Below are positions 17,152 through 26,088 of a DNA stretch of 64,000 nt, piece after piece. The stretch is from the NCBI RefSeq assembly GCF_026790145.1, contig NZ_JALAMS010000011.1, positions 284,269 through 348,268 of the forward strand, in the 5' to 3' direction. Below the pieces are notes generated by a model that saw nothing but the letters and a program-made list of their open reading frames with translations, was not told the origin of the DNA and ran no database searches. Within the stretch, counting starts at the first letter, position 1. The number at the start of each line of letters is the position of its first letter. Source of the stretch: Bacillus_I endophytica_A (lineage in GTDB: Bacteria; Bacillota; Bacilli; Bacillales; Bacillaceae_H). The position numbers were made by a program, and so were the translations under genes.

Positions 17152-17336
17152 ACTTTTTCCTACTTTCTTCTCATATATTCACCTAATTGCTAAATCAATC
17201 CTATCATAGCAAAAAGATGCGGGAGTTTACAAAATTTTTAAAGCTTTTATTTTAAAATGCCCGATATCCTCTTGAATAAATAGAGAAATCGGCATACAAT
17301 TTGAATGATTTCGTATTTATGGGGGTTGAGTCTGGC

Positions 17337-17957
17337 GTGACGTGGGAAGTGTTAAGCATCATTGGAACAATTGCGTTCGCAATCAGCGGCGCGATTATCG
17401 CCATGGAAGAAGAATATGATATTTTGGGCGTTTATATTTTAGGGATTGTTACCGCATTTGGTGGAGGTGCCATCCGAAATGTGCTAATCGGCGTTCCGGT
17501 TTCCACGCTTTGGGATCAAAGCATGTATTTCCACATTGCGCTTATTTCGATTACACTGGTCTTTTTATTTCCTAATCATTTATTAAAACACTGGCACAAG
17601 TGGGGAAACTTAACGGACGCAATTGGGCTTGCCGCATTTGCCATTCAAGGCGCACTTTATGCAACAGAGATGAACCATCCGCTTAGCGCGGTTATCGTAG
17701 CCGCTGTTTTAACAGGATGTGGTGGCGGACTTGTGCGTGACTTGCTTGCAAGACGAAAGCCGCTTGTACTGCATGATGAGATTTATGCGGTGTGGGCTGT
17801 GATGGCTGCGCTTTTCATCGGGCTTAACATTGCAACAACGCCCATCAGCCTCTATGTTCTTCTTGTTGGAATTGTTGGGCTTCGGATGTGCTCTCTTTTT
17901 TATAAATGGCGCTTGCCTTTCAGATCACTTCGCCAAGAAAGAGGAACAGAAATGTAA
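17337..17957 (+). CDS. TRIC/UPF0126 family membrane protein (YvgT-like)
   Basis: 206-aa membrane protein with about seven helices and two inverted halves, each carrying the family signature: GGGAIRNVLIG and GCGGGLVRDLLARR. Prokaryotic TRIC homologues form trimeric cation channels; some UPF0126 members are proposed to move glycine. I start at GTG 17337, behind GGGGGTTGAG, because related proteins begin at this methionine; the frame extends to 17301 without a ribosome site. It sits opposite in strand to its neighbours, between hflX and spoVK. Confidence 0.85.
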   Translation: MTWEVLSIIGTIAFAISGAIIAMEEEYDILGVYILGIVTAFGGGAIRNVLIGVPVSTLWDQSMYFHIALISITLVFLFPNHLLKHWHKWGNLTDAIGLAAFAIQGALYATEMNHPLSAVIVAAVLTGCGGGLVRDLLARRKPLVLHDEIYAVWAVMAALFIGLNIATTPISLYVLLVGIVGLRMCSLFYKWRLPFRSLRQERGTEM

Positions 17958-17990
17958 GAAAAGGTGTCGTCTCAAAACGACACCTTTTCT
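17957..17990. terminator. Bidirectional terminator overlapping the spoVK 3' end
   Basis: 14-bp perfect stem AGAAAAGGTGTCGT / ACGACACCTTTTCT. It immediately follows the TRIC gene and covers the last codons of convergent spoVK (stop at 17972-17974), so the terminator is built into coding sequence. Confidence 0.85.
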
Positions 17991-18931
17991 CCGTCTGATA
18001 AAATTAAATCAATACTCTTTAACGTCATCAATTCTTCACGATCGAACTTGTTTGTTGATAAGAGCCGCATGGCTTGCGAGCGAATCGACTTCTCAATCAC
18101 ATTCCTGACATAGCGTCCATTGCTGAAAGTTTGAAGGCTTGACTGTCCTGTTACGTCGTTTAAATGCTGACGAAGTTTATACAGCGCTTCTTTTGTCAGC
18201 TCGTATTGACGTTCTTTTAACATTTTATCCGCAATTTGCAAAAGCTCACTTACTGTATAATCTTTAAAATCAATAACAAGTGGAAATCTCGATTTTAAGC
18301 CTGGATTCAACATTAAGAAGTTATCCATCTCGCGGGAATACCCCGCTAAGATCAGCACAAACTCTTGATGTCTGTCTTCCATATGTTTTACAAGCGTGTC
18401 GATGGCTTCTTTTCCAAAGTCTTTCTCTCCGCCTCGGCCAAGTGAATAAGCTTCATCAATAAATAAAATGCCGCCCATTGCTTTTTTTATGAGATCACGC
18501 GTCTTTTGCGCCGTATGTCCGATATATTCCCCAACTAAATCTGCCCGCTCTGCTTCAATTAAATGCCCTTTTGAGAGCACCTTCATTTCAAGAAACAGTT
18601 TGGCTAGAAGTCTCGCAACTGTTGTTTTCCCTGTGCCTGGATTTCCTTTGAACATCATATGAAGCGCCTGTTTTTCAGCTTTCAAACCGATTTCTTCGCG
18701 CCTTTTGCTCACGTAAAGCCATGCGTACACTTCTTTCACGATGCGCTTCATTTCGTCCATACCAACAAGCTTTGCCATCTCTCTTTCGATATCGCGAAGT
18801 GCTTCATGTTTTACCTCTTGCTTTACAACAGGGATAAAGGAGGAAGTTTGAGTTCCATGTGTTTTTTGCGTTTCATTATTTAAAACGATGTTAATTTGAC
18901 CGTTATTTTTTAGCGTAACTGGTCTCTCCAA
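17972..18931 (-). CDS. spoVK: Stage V sporulation protein K, AAA+ ATPase
   Basis: 319-aa ATPase needed late in spore maturation in B. subtilis. Walker A is GNPGTGKTTVARLLAKLF (about residues 95-112), Walker B is GGILFIDEAYSLG, and sensor residues follow in LNPGLKSRFPLVIDF. The N-terminal ~50 residues (NNGQINIVLNNETQ) are family-specific. Gene order spoVK-hflX-ynbB-glnR matches B. subtilis, apart from the TRIC gene inserted on the other strand. Confidence 0.94.
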   Translation of the reverse strand: MERPVTLKNNGQINIVLNNETQKTHGTQTSSFIPVVKQEVKHEALRDIEREMAKLVGMDEMKRIVKEVYAWLYVSKRREEIGLKAEKQALHMMFKGNPGTGKTTVARLLAKLFLEMKVLSKGHLIEAERADLVGEYIGHTAQKTRDLIKKAMGGILFIDEAYSLGRGGEKDFGKEAIDTLVKHMEDRHQEFVLILAGYSREMDNFLMLNPGLKSRFPLVIDFKDYTVSELLQIADKMLKERQYELTKEALYKLRQHLNDVTGQSSLQTFSNGRYVRNVIEKSIRSQAMRLLSTNKFDREELMTLKSIDLILSDGEKVSF

Positions 18932-19111
18932 GAACGTTCACCTCTTTACTTCTTGTGCTGATTCTCACATCTTCAAAAAACCTCTCTTTCTTTCACTTTA
19001 TGTTAAAAGAAAAAAATCCATGTTAAAAATCTAAGGTTGTTTAGAAATTTGTTAATGTGGGAATAACCTTTTTAGAGAAAATGCTTTCAAGTTGTGAAAG
19101 GAATGTCAAAT

Positions 19112-19285
19112 ATGAACAAAGTGAAACAAAAAGCGGCAGAAGACCGCAAAAATCAACTGATCACAAAACTATTAAACGTTGGGTTATATAAAAAGTATGG
19201 AAAACATCTTTACGAGTTTTCGCTTCAAGAACTTGAAAAAGAGTATCTCAACCAAACGAACCAAAAAATAATCTCTCGCACATAA
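19112..19285 (+). CDS. Small FbpA-like basic protein
   Basis: 57-aa lysine-rich protein. The core RKNQLITKLLNVGLYKK followed by LYEFSLQELEKEYL matches the Fur-regulated basic protein FbpA family of Bacilli, thought to help small RNA FsrA in iron-sparing regulation. The start is set at ATG 19112, nine bases after AAAGGA. Notably it is placed close to hfq, the RNA chaperone. I see no convincing Fur box upstream, so iron control is not shown here. Confidence 0.7.
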   Translation: MNKVKQKAAEDRKNQLITKLLNVGLYKKYGKHLYEFSLQELEKEYLNQTNQKIISRT

Positions 19286-19290
19286 ATAGA

Positions 19291-19325
19291 AAAAGAGGCA
19301 ACCTCATGGTGAGGTTGCCTCTTTT
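19291..19325. terminator. Bidirectional terminator between the FbpA-like gene and hfq
   Basis: 16-bp perfect stem (AAAAGAGGCAACCTCA / TGAGGTTGCCTCTTTT) with a 3-nt loop and T-rich ends on both strands. Confidence 0.92.
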
Positions 19326-19355
19326 ATGTAAAACATAGGCATGAGCGCCTTGTAT

Positions 19356-19580
19356 TTATTCAAATTCCATTGAAACAGGTTTGTTTGGCGCAAACGTCGA
19401 GATCGCATGCTTATAGATAAGCTGCTGTTTGCCTTCTGTTTCTAATAAAACGGTAAAATTATCGAACCCTTTTACAAGGCCGCGAAGTTGAAAACCGTTT
19501 AGTAGGAATACTGTTACAAATACGTTGTCTTTGCGAAGCTGATTCAAAAACTGATCTTGAATGTTGATTGACTGTTTCAT
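19356..19580 (-). CDS. hfq: RNA chaperone Hfq
   Basis: 74-aa Sm-like protein forming hexamers that bind small RNAs and mRNAs. Sm1 is seen in DNVFVTVFLLNGFQLRGLVKGF and Sm2 in LIYKHAISTFAP, with the KHA motif for U-rich RNA. Length is normal for Gram-positive Hfq, which lacks the long tail of enteric proteins. It lies 50 bp downstream of miaA, the widely conserved miaA-hfq pair. Confidence 0.97.
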   Translation of the reverse strand: MKQSINIQDQFLNQLRKDNVFVTVFLLNGFQLRGLVKGFDNFTVLLETEGKQQLIYKHAISTFAPNKPVSMEFE

Positions 19581-19630
19581 GATATTGCCTCCTCTTTATC
19601 TCTATAAGCTAACTATTTCTCGATTATATC

Positions 19631-20563
19631 CTATTTTCCTTCTATATAAGCAAAAATTTCAGCAAACTTTTCAGAAGGACGAGCACCTGTCATGTCAAAC
19701 CACTGAATAGGTAAGCGATTGCGGAACCATGTGAGCTGACGTTTTGCATATCGTCTTGAATTGCGCTTTAAGAGCTCAACAGCTTCATCTAAACTTGTGC
19801 GCCCTTCCGCAAAATCGTACAGCTCTTTATAGCCGATTGCTTGAACAGACTGCGCCTCTTTATTAATTCCTCTTTCAATTAAATCTGAAACCTCTTTTAA
19901 AAGTCCCTTACTCATCATAATATCAACGCGCTCGTTGATTCTCGCATATAGCTTCTCTCTCTCCATTGTAAGCCCAATAAAGACTGCATCATAAAGAAGC
20001 TCATGCTTTTCTTCGTCAACGTGCTCACTAAACGGCGTTCCTGTTGTTTCGTATACTTCAAGTGCGCGGATGACCCGTCTTGTGTTATTCATATGAATGC
20101 GCTCTGCGCTTAGCGGATCCACTTTTTGGAGCTCACTGTGAAGCACTTCTGCTCCTACGCGACCTAGGCGCTCTTCTAGACGCATGCGAACCGCACTGTT
20201 TGCTTTTTCTTTTGTAAACTCGTAGTCGTAAAGTGCCGCTTGAATGTAAAGCCCTGTACCGCCTACAATCATCGGCAGCTTTCCTCTACTTGTAATATCG
20301 TGCATTTTTTCGCGCACAAGCTTTTGAAATTCGGCAACAGAGAAACTTTCATCTGGATCCTTAATGTCAATAAGATGATGCACGACACCATCCATCTCTG
20401 CTTCCGTAATTTTCGCTGTACCAATATCCATGCCCCGGTAAATTTGCATCGAGTCTCCTGATATAATCTCAGCGTTCAGCTTTTTTGCGAGCTTTATGCT
20501 TAGCTCGGTTTTTCCAACGGCCGTTGGACCGATAATTACGACCACTTTTTCTTTCGCTGTCAA
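19631..20563 (-). CDS. miaA: tRNA dimethylallyltransferase MiaA
   Basis: Transfers a dimethylallyl group to A37 of tRNAs reading UNN codons. 310 aa. P-loop GPTAVGKTELSIKLAKKL at the N-terminus, then GDSMQIYRGMDIGTAK, VGGTGLYIQAALYDY and the C-terminal RRYAKRQLTWFRNR. The start is placed at TTG 20563 behind GTGGTGAG, matching the length of relatives; the frame runs to 20629 but that extension is not conserved in character. First gene of the miaA-hfq unit. Confidence 0.95.
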   Translation of the reverse strand: MTAKEKVVVIIGPTAVGKTELSIKLAKKLNAEIISGDSMQIYRGMDIGTAKITEAEMDGVVHHLIDIKDPDESFSVAEFQKLVREKMHDITSRGKLPMIVGGTGLYIQAALYDYEFTKEKANSAVRMRLEERLGRVGAEVLHSELQKVDPLSAERIHMNNTRRVIRALEVYETTGTPFSEHVDEEKHELLYDAVFIGLTMEREKLYARINERVDIMMSKGLLKEVSDLIERGINKEAQSVQAIGYKELYDFAEGRTSLDEAVELLKRNSRRYAKRQLTWFRNRLPIQWFDMTGARPSEKFAEIFAYIEGK

Positions 20564-20698
20564 ACTCTCACCACTTTTCTGTTCTTCAACCCTTATATCC
20601 AATATGACAAGATTTATACGTATATTCACGTTTTTTGTCTCATTTTGTATTCTACGCGGAACGCTCCCCTATATTCAAGAGCCGTTTGGTCCTATGAA

Positions 20699-21754
20699 CT
20701 AAAAATTGCCGTCTCTAAGCTTTATCGCTTCCTTCATGAGTGATGGACCGAATTCTTCTTCGTATTTCTTATAAAGAGGAGATAGCGCTTCAAGCCACTC
20801 TTTACGCTCTTTTTTCGTTAATGTGTGAATGTTCATTGACGAGTTTTCGCGGATATACTGAAGCTGCTCTTTGTTTTTTTCAAGCGCCTCTTTCTCATTC
20901 CACGCTGTTGCTTCTTTCATGGCTTCTAAAATAATGTTCTTCGTTTCCTCATCTTGTTCATCCCAAAATGAACGATTAATCATTACTGCATAAGCAAGAT
21001 AGCCGTGATTCGTGATTGTCATGTTTTGCTGAACATTATAAAATCCTTTTGAATAAATGTTAGACACCGTATTTTCTTCCCCATCAATTTCCTTCCTATT
21101 AAGCAAAGAATAGGTATCGTTGAACTGGTGCTGAATACCGTCTGCTCGAAGCATTGTAAACTGAGCATCTAAGACAGGACTTTGCATAATCCGAAATTTT
21201 TGTCCGCTCACATCTTCAGGTTTTTTAATCACTTTCTCATTTGTTGTAAGCTGCTTAAAACCGTTAGACCATAGAGCAATCCCTTTAATATCTGTTCCAT
21301 CTAATGTTTGTAACAGCTCTTTTCCAATGGGTCCTTCAAGTCCATGTCGAACGGCTTCCTCATTCGGAAAAATGAACGGCAAGTCAAGTACGCCCCATTT
21401 TGGTGACAGCATTTGGAGCTTTGAAGTTGCGGGTGCAATCATCTGTACTTTTCCTTCTTCTAATGCTGAGACTTCTTCAATATCTGAATAAAGACTTCCA
21501 TTTGGAAAAACAGCCACTTTGATTTTACCGTCTGACTTTTCTTCTACAAGTCTAGCAAACCTGTCTACTGCGAGCCCTTTTGGCGTATTTTCGGCAACAA
21601 CGTGACTGAACTTAATTAAGACTTGATCCCTTAATCCTTTCTGATCATCATCATAAGGAAGTTCCTTAAAAGGAAAAAGATGATGGAATCCAAATCCGAT
21701 AGCGGTTACAATACCAGTAAATAAAAAAAGGATAAGAAGAATTGTTTTTTTCAC
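20699..21754 (-). CDS. dctB: DctP/DctB family C4-dicarboxylate-binding protein
   Basis: 351-aa extracellular solute-binding protein of the TRAP DctP family, anchored by an N-terminal hydrophobic segment (residues 4-22) without a lipobox cysteine. Motifs include FRIMQSPVLDAQFTMLRADG (the carboxylate-binding arginine) and LWSNGFKQLTTNEKVI. In B. subtilis the orthologous DctB is not a transporter part; it works with the sensor kinase DctS. Here it is divergent from dctS-dctR, 98 bp away, and no TRAP membrane subunits are nearby, which supports the sensory-partner role. Symbol assigned by context. Confidence 0.85.
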   Translation of the reverse strand: MKKTILLILFLFTGIVTAIGFGFHHLFPFKELPYDDDQKGLRDQVLIKFSHVVAENTPKGLAVDRFARLVEEKSDGKIKVAVFPNGSLYSDIEEVSALEEGKVQMIAPATSKLQMLSPKWGVLDLPFIFPNEEAVRHGLEGPIGKELLQTLDGTDIKGIALWSNGFKQLTTNEKVIKKPEDVSGQKFRIMQSPVLDAQFTMLRADGIQHQFNDTYSLLNRKEIDGEENTVSNIYSKGFYNVQQNMTITNHGYLAYAVMINRSFWDEQDEETKNIILEAMKEATAWNEKEALEKNKEQLQYIRENSSMNIHTLTKKERKEWLEALSPLYKKYEEEFGPSLMKEAIKLRDGNF

Positions 21755-21852
21755 ATCATCCCTACCTTTCTTTTTAAAGCTTTTTCATACTATTATTATA
21801 GGATAAGTTAGCTTATAAAACATATTTATTTTCTACTTGAGAGGATCCTGCC

Positions 21853-23430
21853 ATGCTCAAAAAACTATCAATAAGCTGGAAAATTACAACTCTATCATAC
21901 GCAATTGTTCTTTTCTCACTTTTAATTGCCGGGATTTTTTTAGTCGGGATTGTTGGTCAAACAAAAGAACAGGAAATTGGGATGCGTTCAATGAACACAG
22001 CGAGAACAGTCGCAGAGCTCACAGATGTTGAGGAAATGCTCCGGGAAAAAGAAGGCTGGAAGAAACTGAATCCGATTATTGAACGGCTTAGAATCATCAA
22101 CGGAGCAGACTATATTGTTGTGATGAATATGGAGCATATCCGCTACTCTCATCCGGCAAATGAGTTGCTAGGGAAAGTATCAAAGGGACGAGATGAAGAC
22201 GCAGCATTTGCTGAACATATTTATCTATCAAAAGCACGCGGAGAATTAGGAACGTCCTTGAGAGCTTTTGTTCCTATTAAAGATGAGGAGCTTAATCAAA
22301 TTGGCGTTGTCCTTGTTGGCAAAACACTCCCTAGCACATGGGATATTTTGATGAACTTGAAAAAAGAAATTTTCATTGTTTTATTTATTACGCTCCTCTT
22401 TGGCGTCATTGGCTCTTTTATGCTTGCACGACATATTAAAAATCAAATGTTCAAGCTTGAGCCACATGAAATTGTCCGCATTCTTGAAGAACGAACAGCC
22501 ACATTTCATGCGTTGAATGAAGGGGTAATTGCGATTGACAATAAAGAAGAGATTACGATTTTCAACGAGAAAGCGCGCTCCATTTTTAATGTCCAAGGCG
22601 AGGTAGTCGGAAAGCCGATTCGTTCGGTATTAAAAGACACTCACCTTCCTGAGATTCTTTATTCAAATCGTCACGTGCATAATCAGGAAATTCAAATGAG
22701 CGGCAAGCGGATTTTTAGCAATCGCTTTCCGATTAAAGTAAACGATGAGCGCATTGGAGCTGTGGCAATTTTTCAAGATCGCACAGAAGTGGCCGCGCTT
22801 GCTGAAGAATTAACAGGCGTAAAAAACTTCGTCGATGCCCTGCGTGTACAAAATCATGAGCATATGAACAAGCTTCATAGCATTGCAGGCCTTATTCAGC
22901 TTGGACGTACAGCAGAAGCTCTTCAGTTTGTTTTTCAAATTTCAAAAGAGCAAGAAAAGCTCACAAACTTTCTTAATGAGCATATTCACCATCCTGCTGT
23001 GTCAGGGCTGCTCTTAAGCAAAGTAAGCCGCGGCAAAGAGCTTGATATTGACGTTGTGATTGATCCTAACTCATCGCTTACAGACTTTCCCCCAGGCCTT
23101 GATTATCACGATTTTGTTATTCTGCTTGGCAACTTGATTGAAAACGCGTTTGATGCCCTTGAAAAAAGCTCACATACCGAAAAGCGAATTGACGTGAGCA
23201 TTGATGAATCAGAAGGAGTATGCGCGATTCTTGTTGAGGATAATGGAATTGGCATTGAAGATCATGATGTGCCGCTTCTTTTTGACCGACTTTTTACAAA
23301 AGGAAAAGAAAGCGGTCAAGGCATTGGCTTATACCTTGTAAAACAAGTTGTTGATAAAGGGGACGGAGAGATTACCGTTACTTCAGATGTTGGCTATGGT
23401 ACAACCTTTTTAATTACCTTTCCACTCTAG
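21853..23430 (+). CDS. dctS: C4-dicarboxylate sensor histidine kinase DctS (CitA/DcuS family)
   Basis: 525-aa membrane sensor kinase. Two transmembrane helices (residues 14-34 and about 173-193) flank an extracellular ligand domain; a cytoplasmic PAS domain (about 215-310) follows, then a short dimerisation region with the phosphorylated His in QNHEHMNKLHSIAGLI, and an HATPase domain (N box NLIENAFDAL, G box GIGLYLVKQVV). It would sense fumarate/succinate/malate, perhaps through the DctB-like protein, and phosphorylate DctR encoded 15 bp downstream. GAGGATCC ribosome site before ATG 21853. Confidence 0.93.
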   Translation: MLKKLSISWKITTLSYAIVLFSLLIAGIFLVGIVGQTKEQEIGMRSMNTARTVAELTDVEEMLREKEGWKKLNPIIERLRIINGADYIVVMNMEHIRYSHPANELLGKVSKGRDEDAAFAEHIYLSKARGELGTSLRAFVPIKDEELNQIGVVLVGKTLPSTWDILMNLKKEIFIVLFITLLFGVIGSFMLARHIKNQMFKLEPHEIVRILEERTATFHALNEGVIAIDNKEEITIFNEKARSIFNVQGEVVGKPIRSVLKDTHLPEILYSNRHVHNQEIQMSGKRIFSNRFPIKVNDERIGAVAIFQDRTEVAALAEELTGVKNFVDALRVQNHEHMNKLHSIAGLIQLGRTAEALQFVFQISKEQEKLTNFLNEHIHHPAVSGLLLSKVSRGKELDIDVVIDPNSSLTDFPPGLDYHDFVILLGNLIENAFDALEKSSHTEKRIDVSIDESEGVCAILVEDNGIGIEDHDVPLLFDRLFTKGKESGQGIGLYLVKQVVDKGDGEITVTSDVGYGTTFLITFPL

Positions 23431-23445
23431 GATGGAGGAACAGCA

Positions 23446-24144
23446 ATGACTAAAAATGACGTTTCAGTTCTTATTATTGAAGATGATCCAATGGTACAAG
23501 AACTCAATAAAACATTTATTAATAAAGTGCAAGGATTTACAGTCGTTGGAACAGCAAGCAATGGTGAGGAAGGATTAGAAAAGCTAAAGGAACTGGATCC
23601 AGAGCTTGCCCTTCTTGACATTTTTATGCCAAAGCTAAACGGTGTGGCAACACTGCAAAAACTGCGAAACGAAAATTTCACAACAGATATTATCGTTGTT
23701 TCTGCTGCAAAAGATGGCGAAACGATCAAAAAAGTGCTCCAAAACGGAGCCATTGATTATATTATGAAGCCATTCACGTTTGAACGCCTTCAGCAAGCGC
23801 TTGAAAAATATCGAAACTATCAAAAGCGAATAAACACGGAAAGCACGTTATCACAAGAGCAGCTTGATTCTATTTTATATTCATCATCGAAAAAGGAAAA
23901 CTTCTCTTCCCTTTTGCCAAAAGGACTTAATGAATTTACGCTCACTGTTATTGTCGATTACTTAAAAGAACAAAGGGAGCCGCACTCAGCTGAAGAAGTT
24001 GCCAATGGTGTCGGTATTGCCCGGGTAACAGCTCGACGCTACTTAGATTATTTAGAAAAAACAAAAGCCGTTAAAATTGATATTCAGTACGGAGGCGTTG
24101 GTCGCCCTATTAACCGCTACCTTTACGATGAAAATCATTACTAG
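23446..24144 (+). CDS. dctR: Response regulator DctR (CitB/DcuR family)
   Basis: 232-aa response regulator. Receiver: acidic pocket IIEDDP, phosphoacceptor Asp in LALLDIFMPK and conserved Lys in YIMKPF. The C-terminal output domain has an HTH (HSAEEVANGVGIARVTARRY). Expected to activate dctP under phosphorylation by DctS; the 290-bp region upstream of dctP contains tandem repeats that could be its site. GGATGGAGGAACAGCA precedes ATG 23446. Confidence 0.93.
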   Translation: MTKNDVSVLIIEDDPMVQELNKTFINKVQGFTVVGTASNGEEGLEKLKELDPELALLDIFMPKLNGVATLQKLRNENFTTDIIVVSAAKDGETIKKVLQNGAIDYIMKPFTFERLQQALEKYRNYQKRINTESTLSQEQLDSILYSSSKKENFSSLLPKGLNEFTLTVIVDYLKEQREPHSAEEVANGVGIARVTARRYLDYLEKTKAVKIDIQYGGVGRPINRYLYDENHY

Positions 24145-24160
24145 AAGACGGACCTGTAAG

Positions 24161-24192
24161 AAAAGAGCTTCAGCATGCTGAGGCTCTTTTTA
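24161..24192 (+). terminator. Terminator after dctR
   Basis: Stem AAAGAGCTTCAGCA / TGCTGAGGCTCTTT with one G-U pair, followed by TTTTT. It separates dctSR from dctP transcription. Confidence 0.9.
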
Positions 24193-24322
24193 TTTACCTC
24201 AAAGCCATTTCTGTTAGTCTATTTCTCGACAATCTTTCGGGAGATTTCCTTCTGTTATTCATTCTTCGATCATTCGAAAAAAAGAGCGTTTTGCTTTTTT
24301 AAGTTTTAAAAGAAAAGGTTGA

Positions 24323-24340
24323 GACCAAAAAGACCAAAAT
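24323..24340 (+). promoter_or_regulatory. Tandem repeat, candidate DctR operator
   Basis: The nonamer AGACCAAAA occurs twice in direct repeat, followed by a similar GTCC element, about 95 bases before dctP and 34 bases before the cre site. Position and symmetry fit an activator-binding site for DctR; this is inference. Confidence 0.4.
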
Positions 24341-24373
24341 GTCCGATAAGTTCATAAAATGTTCAAAAATATT

Positions 24374-24387
24374 TGAAAGCGATATCA
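24374..24387 (+). promoter_or_regulatory. Catabolite-responsive element (cre) upstream of dctP
   Basis: TGAAAGCGATATCA fully matches the CcpA consensus TGWNANCGNTNWCA. It lies 47 bases before the dctP start, so it probably overlaps or follows the promoter and represses dicarboxylate uptake when glucose is available, as known for dctP in B. subtilis. Confidence 0.85.
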
Positions 24388-24434
24388 TTTATTTATAGAG
24401 TTGTTGATTAAGGGGACAAAGGGGATGAAATACG

Positions 24435-25712
24435 ATGAAGAGACTTTTTAAAAATTTAACGTTTCAAGTGCTAACAGCCATCGCGCTGGGGGTGCTTGTT
24501 GGGCTTATTTGGCCAAACATCGGAAAAGAACTAAAGCCGCTCGGCGACACGTTCATTAATGCTGTTAAAATGGTTATTGCTCCCATTATCTTTTTAACGA
24601 TTGTACTTGGTATCGCAAAAATGGGCGATATGAAGAAAGTTGGAAAAGTTGGCGGAAAAGCATTCATTTATTTTGAAGTTGTCACAACGCTCGCACTTGT
24701 AATTGGACTCGTTGTAGTAAACCTTGTAAAGCCTGGAGCAGGTCTTGATTATGATTCACTTGATAAAGGAGACGTTTCGGCATACACAACAGAAAGTGGA
24801 GAAGCAAAAGGCATCGACTGGATTGAATTTGTGACTCATATTGTTCCTTCTAATATGGTTGATGCATTTGCAAAAGGTGATATTTTACAAGTTCTCTTCT
24901 TCTCTATTCTATTCGGAGTAGGTTTAGCCGCAATTGGGGATAAAGGAAAAGGCATTATTGACTCATTAGATAAACTTTCACTCGTATTCTTTAAAATTAT
25001 TGGTTATGTGATGCGCGCTGCCCCAATTGGAGCGTTTGGAGCTATTGGTTATACGATCGGGCATTTCGGATTAACATCCCTTCTACCGCTTGCAAAGCTT
25101 ATGCTCTCTGTTTATATTACAATGTTCTTATTTATCTTTGTTGTTCTTAATATCATTTGTAAAATGTACGGCTTTAGCTTATGGAATTACTTGCGCTTCA
25201 TTAAAGACGAAATTTTAATTGTACTTGGTACAAGCTCTTCTGAATCTGTTCTTCCTCGTATGATGAACAAAATGGAGCGCTATGGCTGTTCAAAGTCTGT
25301 TGTTGGTCTTGTTATTCCAACAGGATATTCTTTTAACCTTGATGGAACGTCGATTTATCTTTCAATGGCCGTTGTCTTTTTAGCGCAAGTGTTTGGCGTT
25401 GACTTAACGATTGGTCAACAGCTTATGATTATCCTTATTCTTATGCTAACATCAAAAGGCGCTGCAGGAGTAACAGGAAGTGGATTTATCGTGTTGGCCT
25501 CAACGCTTGCAGCACTGCAAGTTATTCCACTTGAAGGTCTTGCTCTTCTTCTAGGCGTTGACCGCTTTATGAGTGAAGGACGCGCAATTGTAAACTTAAT
25601 CGGAAACGGAATTGCAACAATTGTCGTAGCGAAAAGTGAGAATGAGTTTGATCGTGAGAAAAACGTTGAAGCCATTAAAGAAATCGGCAATAAAATTAAG
25701 CCAGCAAGCTAA
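24435..25712 (+). CDS. dctP: C4-dicarboxylate/proton-sodium symporter DctP (DAACS family)
   Basis: 425-aa membrane carrier for succinate, fumarate and malate. Family motifs: serine-rich hairpin LGTSSSESVLPRMM (about residues 265-278), the TM7 motif SFNLDGTSIYLSMA and HP2 KGAAGVTGSGFIVLA. The N-terminus MKRLFKNLTFQVLTAIALG is typical of the dctA/dctP branch. It has its own regulatory region with a cre box and follows dctSR; a strong terminator ends the transcript. Confidence 0.95.
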   Translation: MKRLFKNLTFQVLTAIALGVLVGLIWPNIGKELKPLGDTFINAVKMVIAPIIFLTIVLGIAKMGDMKKVGKVGGKAFIYFEVVTTLALVIGLVVVNLVKPGAGLDYDSLDKGDVSAYTTESGEAKGIDWIEFVTHIVPSNMVDAFAKGDILQVLFFSILFGVGLAAIGDKGKGIIDSLDKLSLVFFKIIGYVMRAAPIGAFGAIGYTIGHFGLTSLLPLAKLMLSVYITMFLFIFVVLNIICKMYGFSLWNYLRFIKDEILIVLGTSSSESVLPRMMNKMERYGCSKSVVGLVIPTGYSFNLDGTSIYLSMAVVFLAQVFGVDLTIGQQLMIILILMLTSKGAAGVTGSGFIVLASTLAALQVIPLEGLALLLGVDRFMSEGRAIVNLIGNGIATIVVAKSENEFDREKNVEAIKEIGNKIKPAS

Positions 25713-25750
25713 AAAAATCCCCGTTGCTCTTAAAAGCGACGGGGATTTTT
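25713..25750. terminator. Bidirectional terminator after dctP
   Basis: 16-bp stem (AAAAATCCCCGTTGCT / AGCGACGGGGATTTTT, one G-U) with T-runs both ways. On the minus strand it abuts the stop of the SR-rich small gene. Confidence 0.92.
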
Positions 25751-25959
25751 CAGCTGCTATAGCTTCCGCTACGGTAGCGACCTTTATAATGGCGATGGCC
25801 ATATTTTGAATGTCCTCTTTTATAATCACTGCTTGAGTACGAACGTCCTCTGTAGCGATCACTGCTTGAATAACGTCGACTTGGTCTACGGTGACGACGA
25901 TCGCTGCTTGAATAGCGACGGTCGCTTCCCATCATATTTTTCAAAAACTTTTTAAACAT
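25750..25959 (-). CDS. Low-complexity Arg/Ser/Tyr-rich small protein
   Basis: 69 aa with strongly biased composition: repeated YSSSD units (RRYSSSDRR, RRYSSSDRY, RSYSSSDYK) separated by Arg/His/Gly, ending in RSGSYSS. The first 9 residues (MFKKFLKNM) form a short amphipathic start. GGGGGGAAAAGT before ATG 25959 is a good ribosome site and the gene ends exactly at a terminator, so it is probably expressed. The RS-dipeptide composition resembles nucleic-acid-binding tails. I do not recognise a named family; function unknown. Confidence 0.7.
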   Translation of the reverse strand: MFKKFLKNMMGSDRRYSSSDRRHRRPSRRYSSSDRYRGRSYSSSDYKRGHSKYGHRHYKGRYRSGSYSS

Positions 25960-26088
25960 ACTTTTCCCCCCAATTATATGAGATTGTATATCATCATATG
26001 CTAAATCCTCTAAATGAACAAGGGATTTACACGTTAAGTTTTTGTAAAGATTATTTCAATTTTCTTATAAACAAAAAAATTTAGTTTT

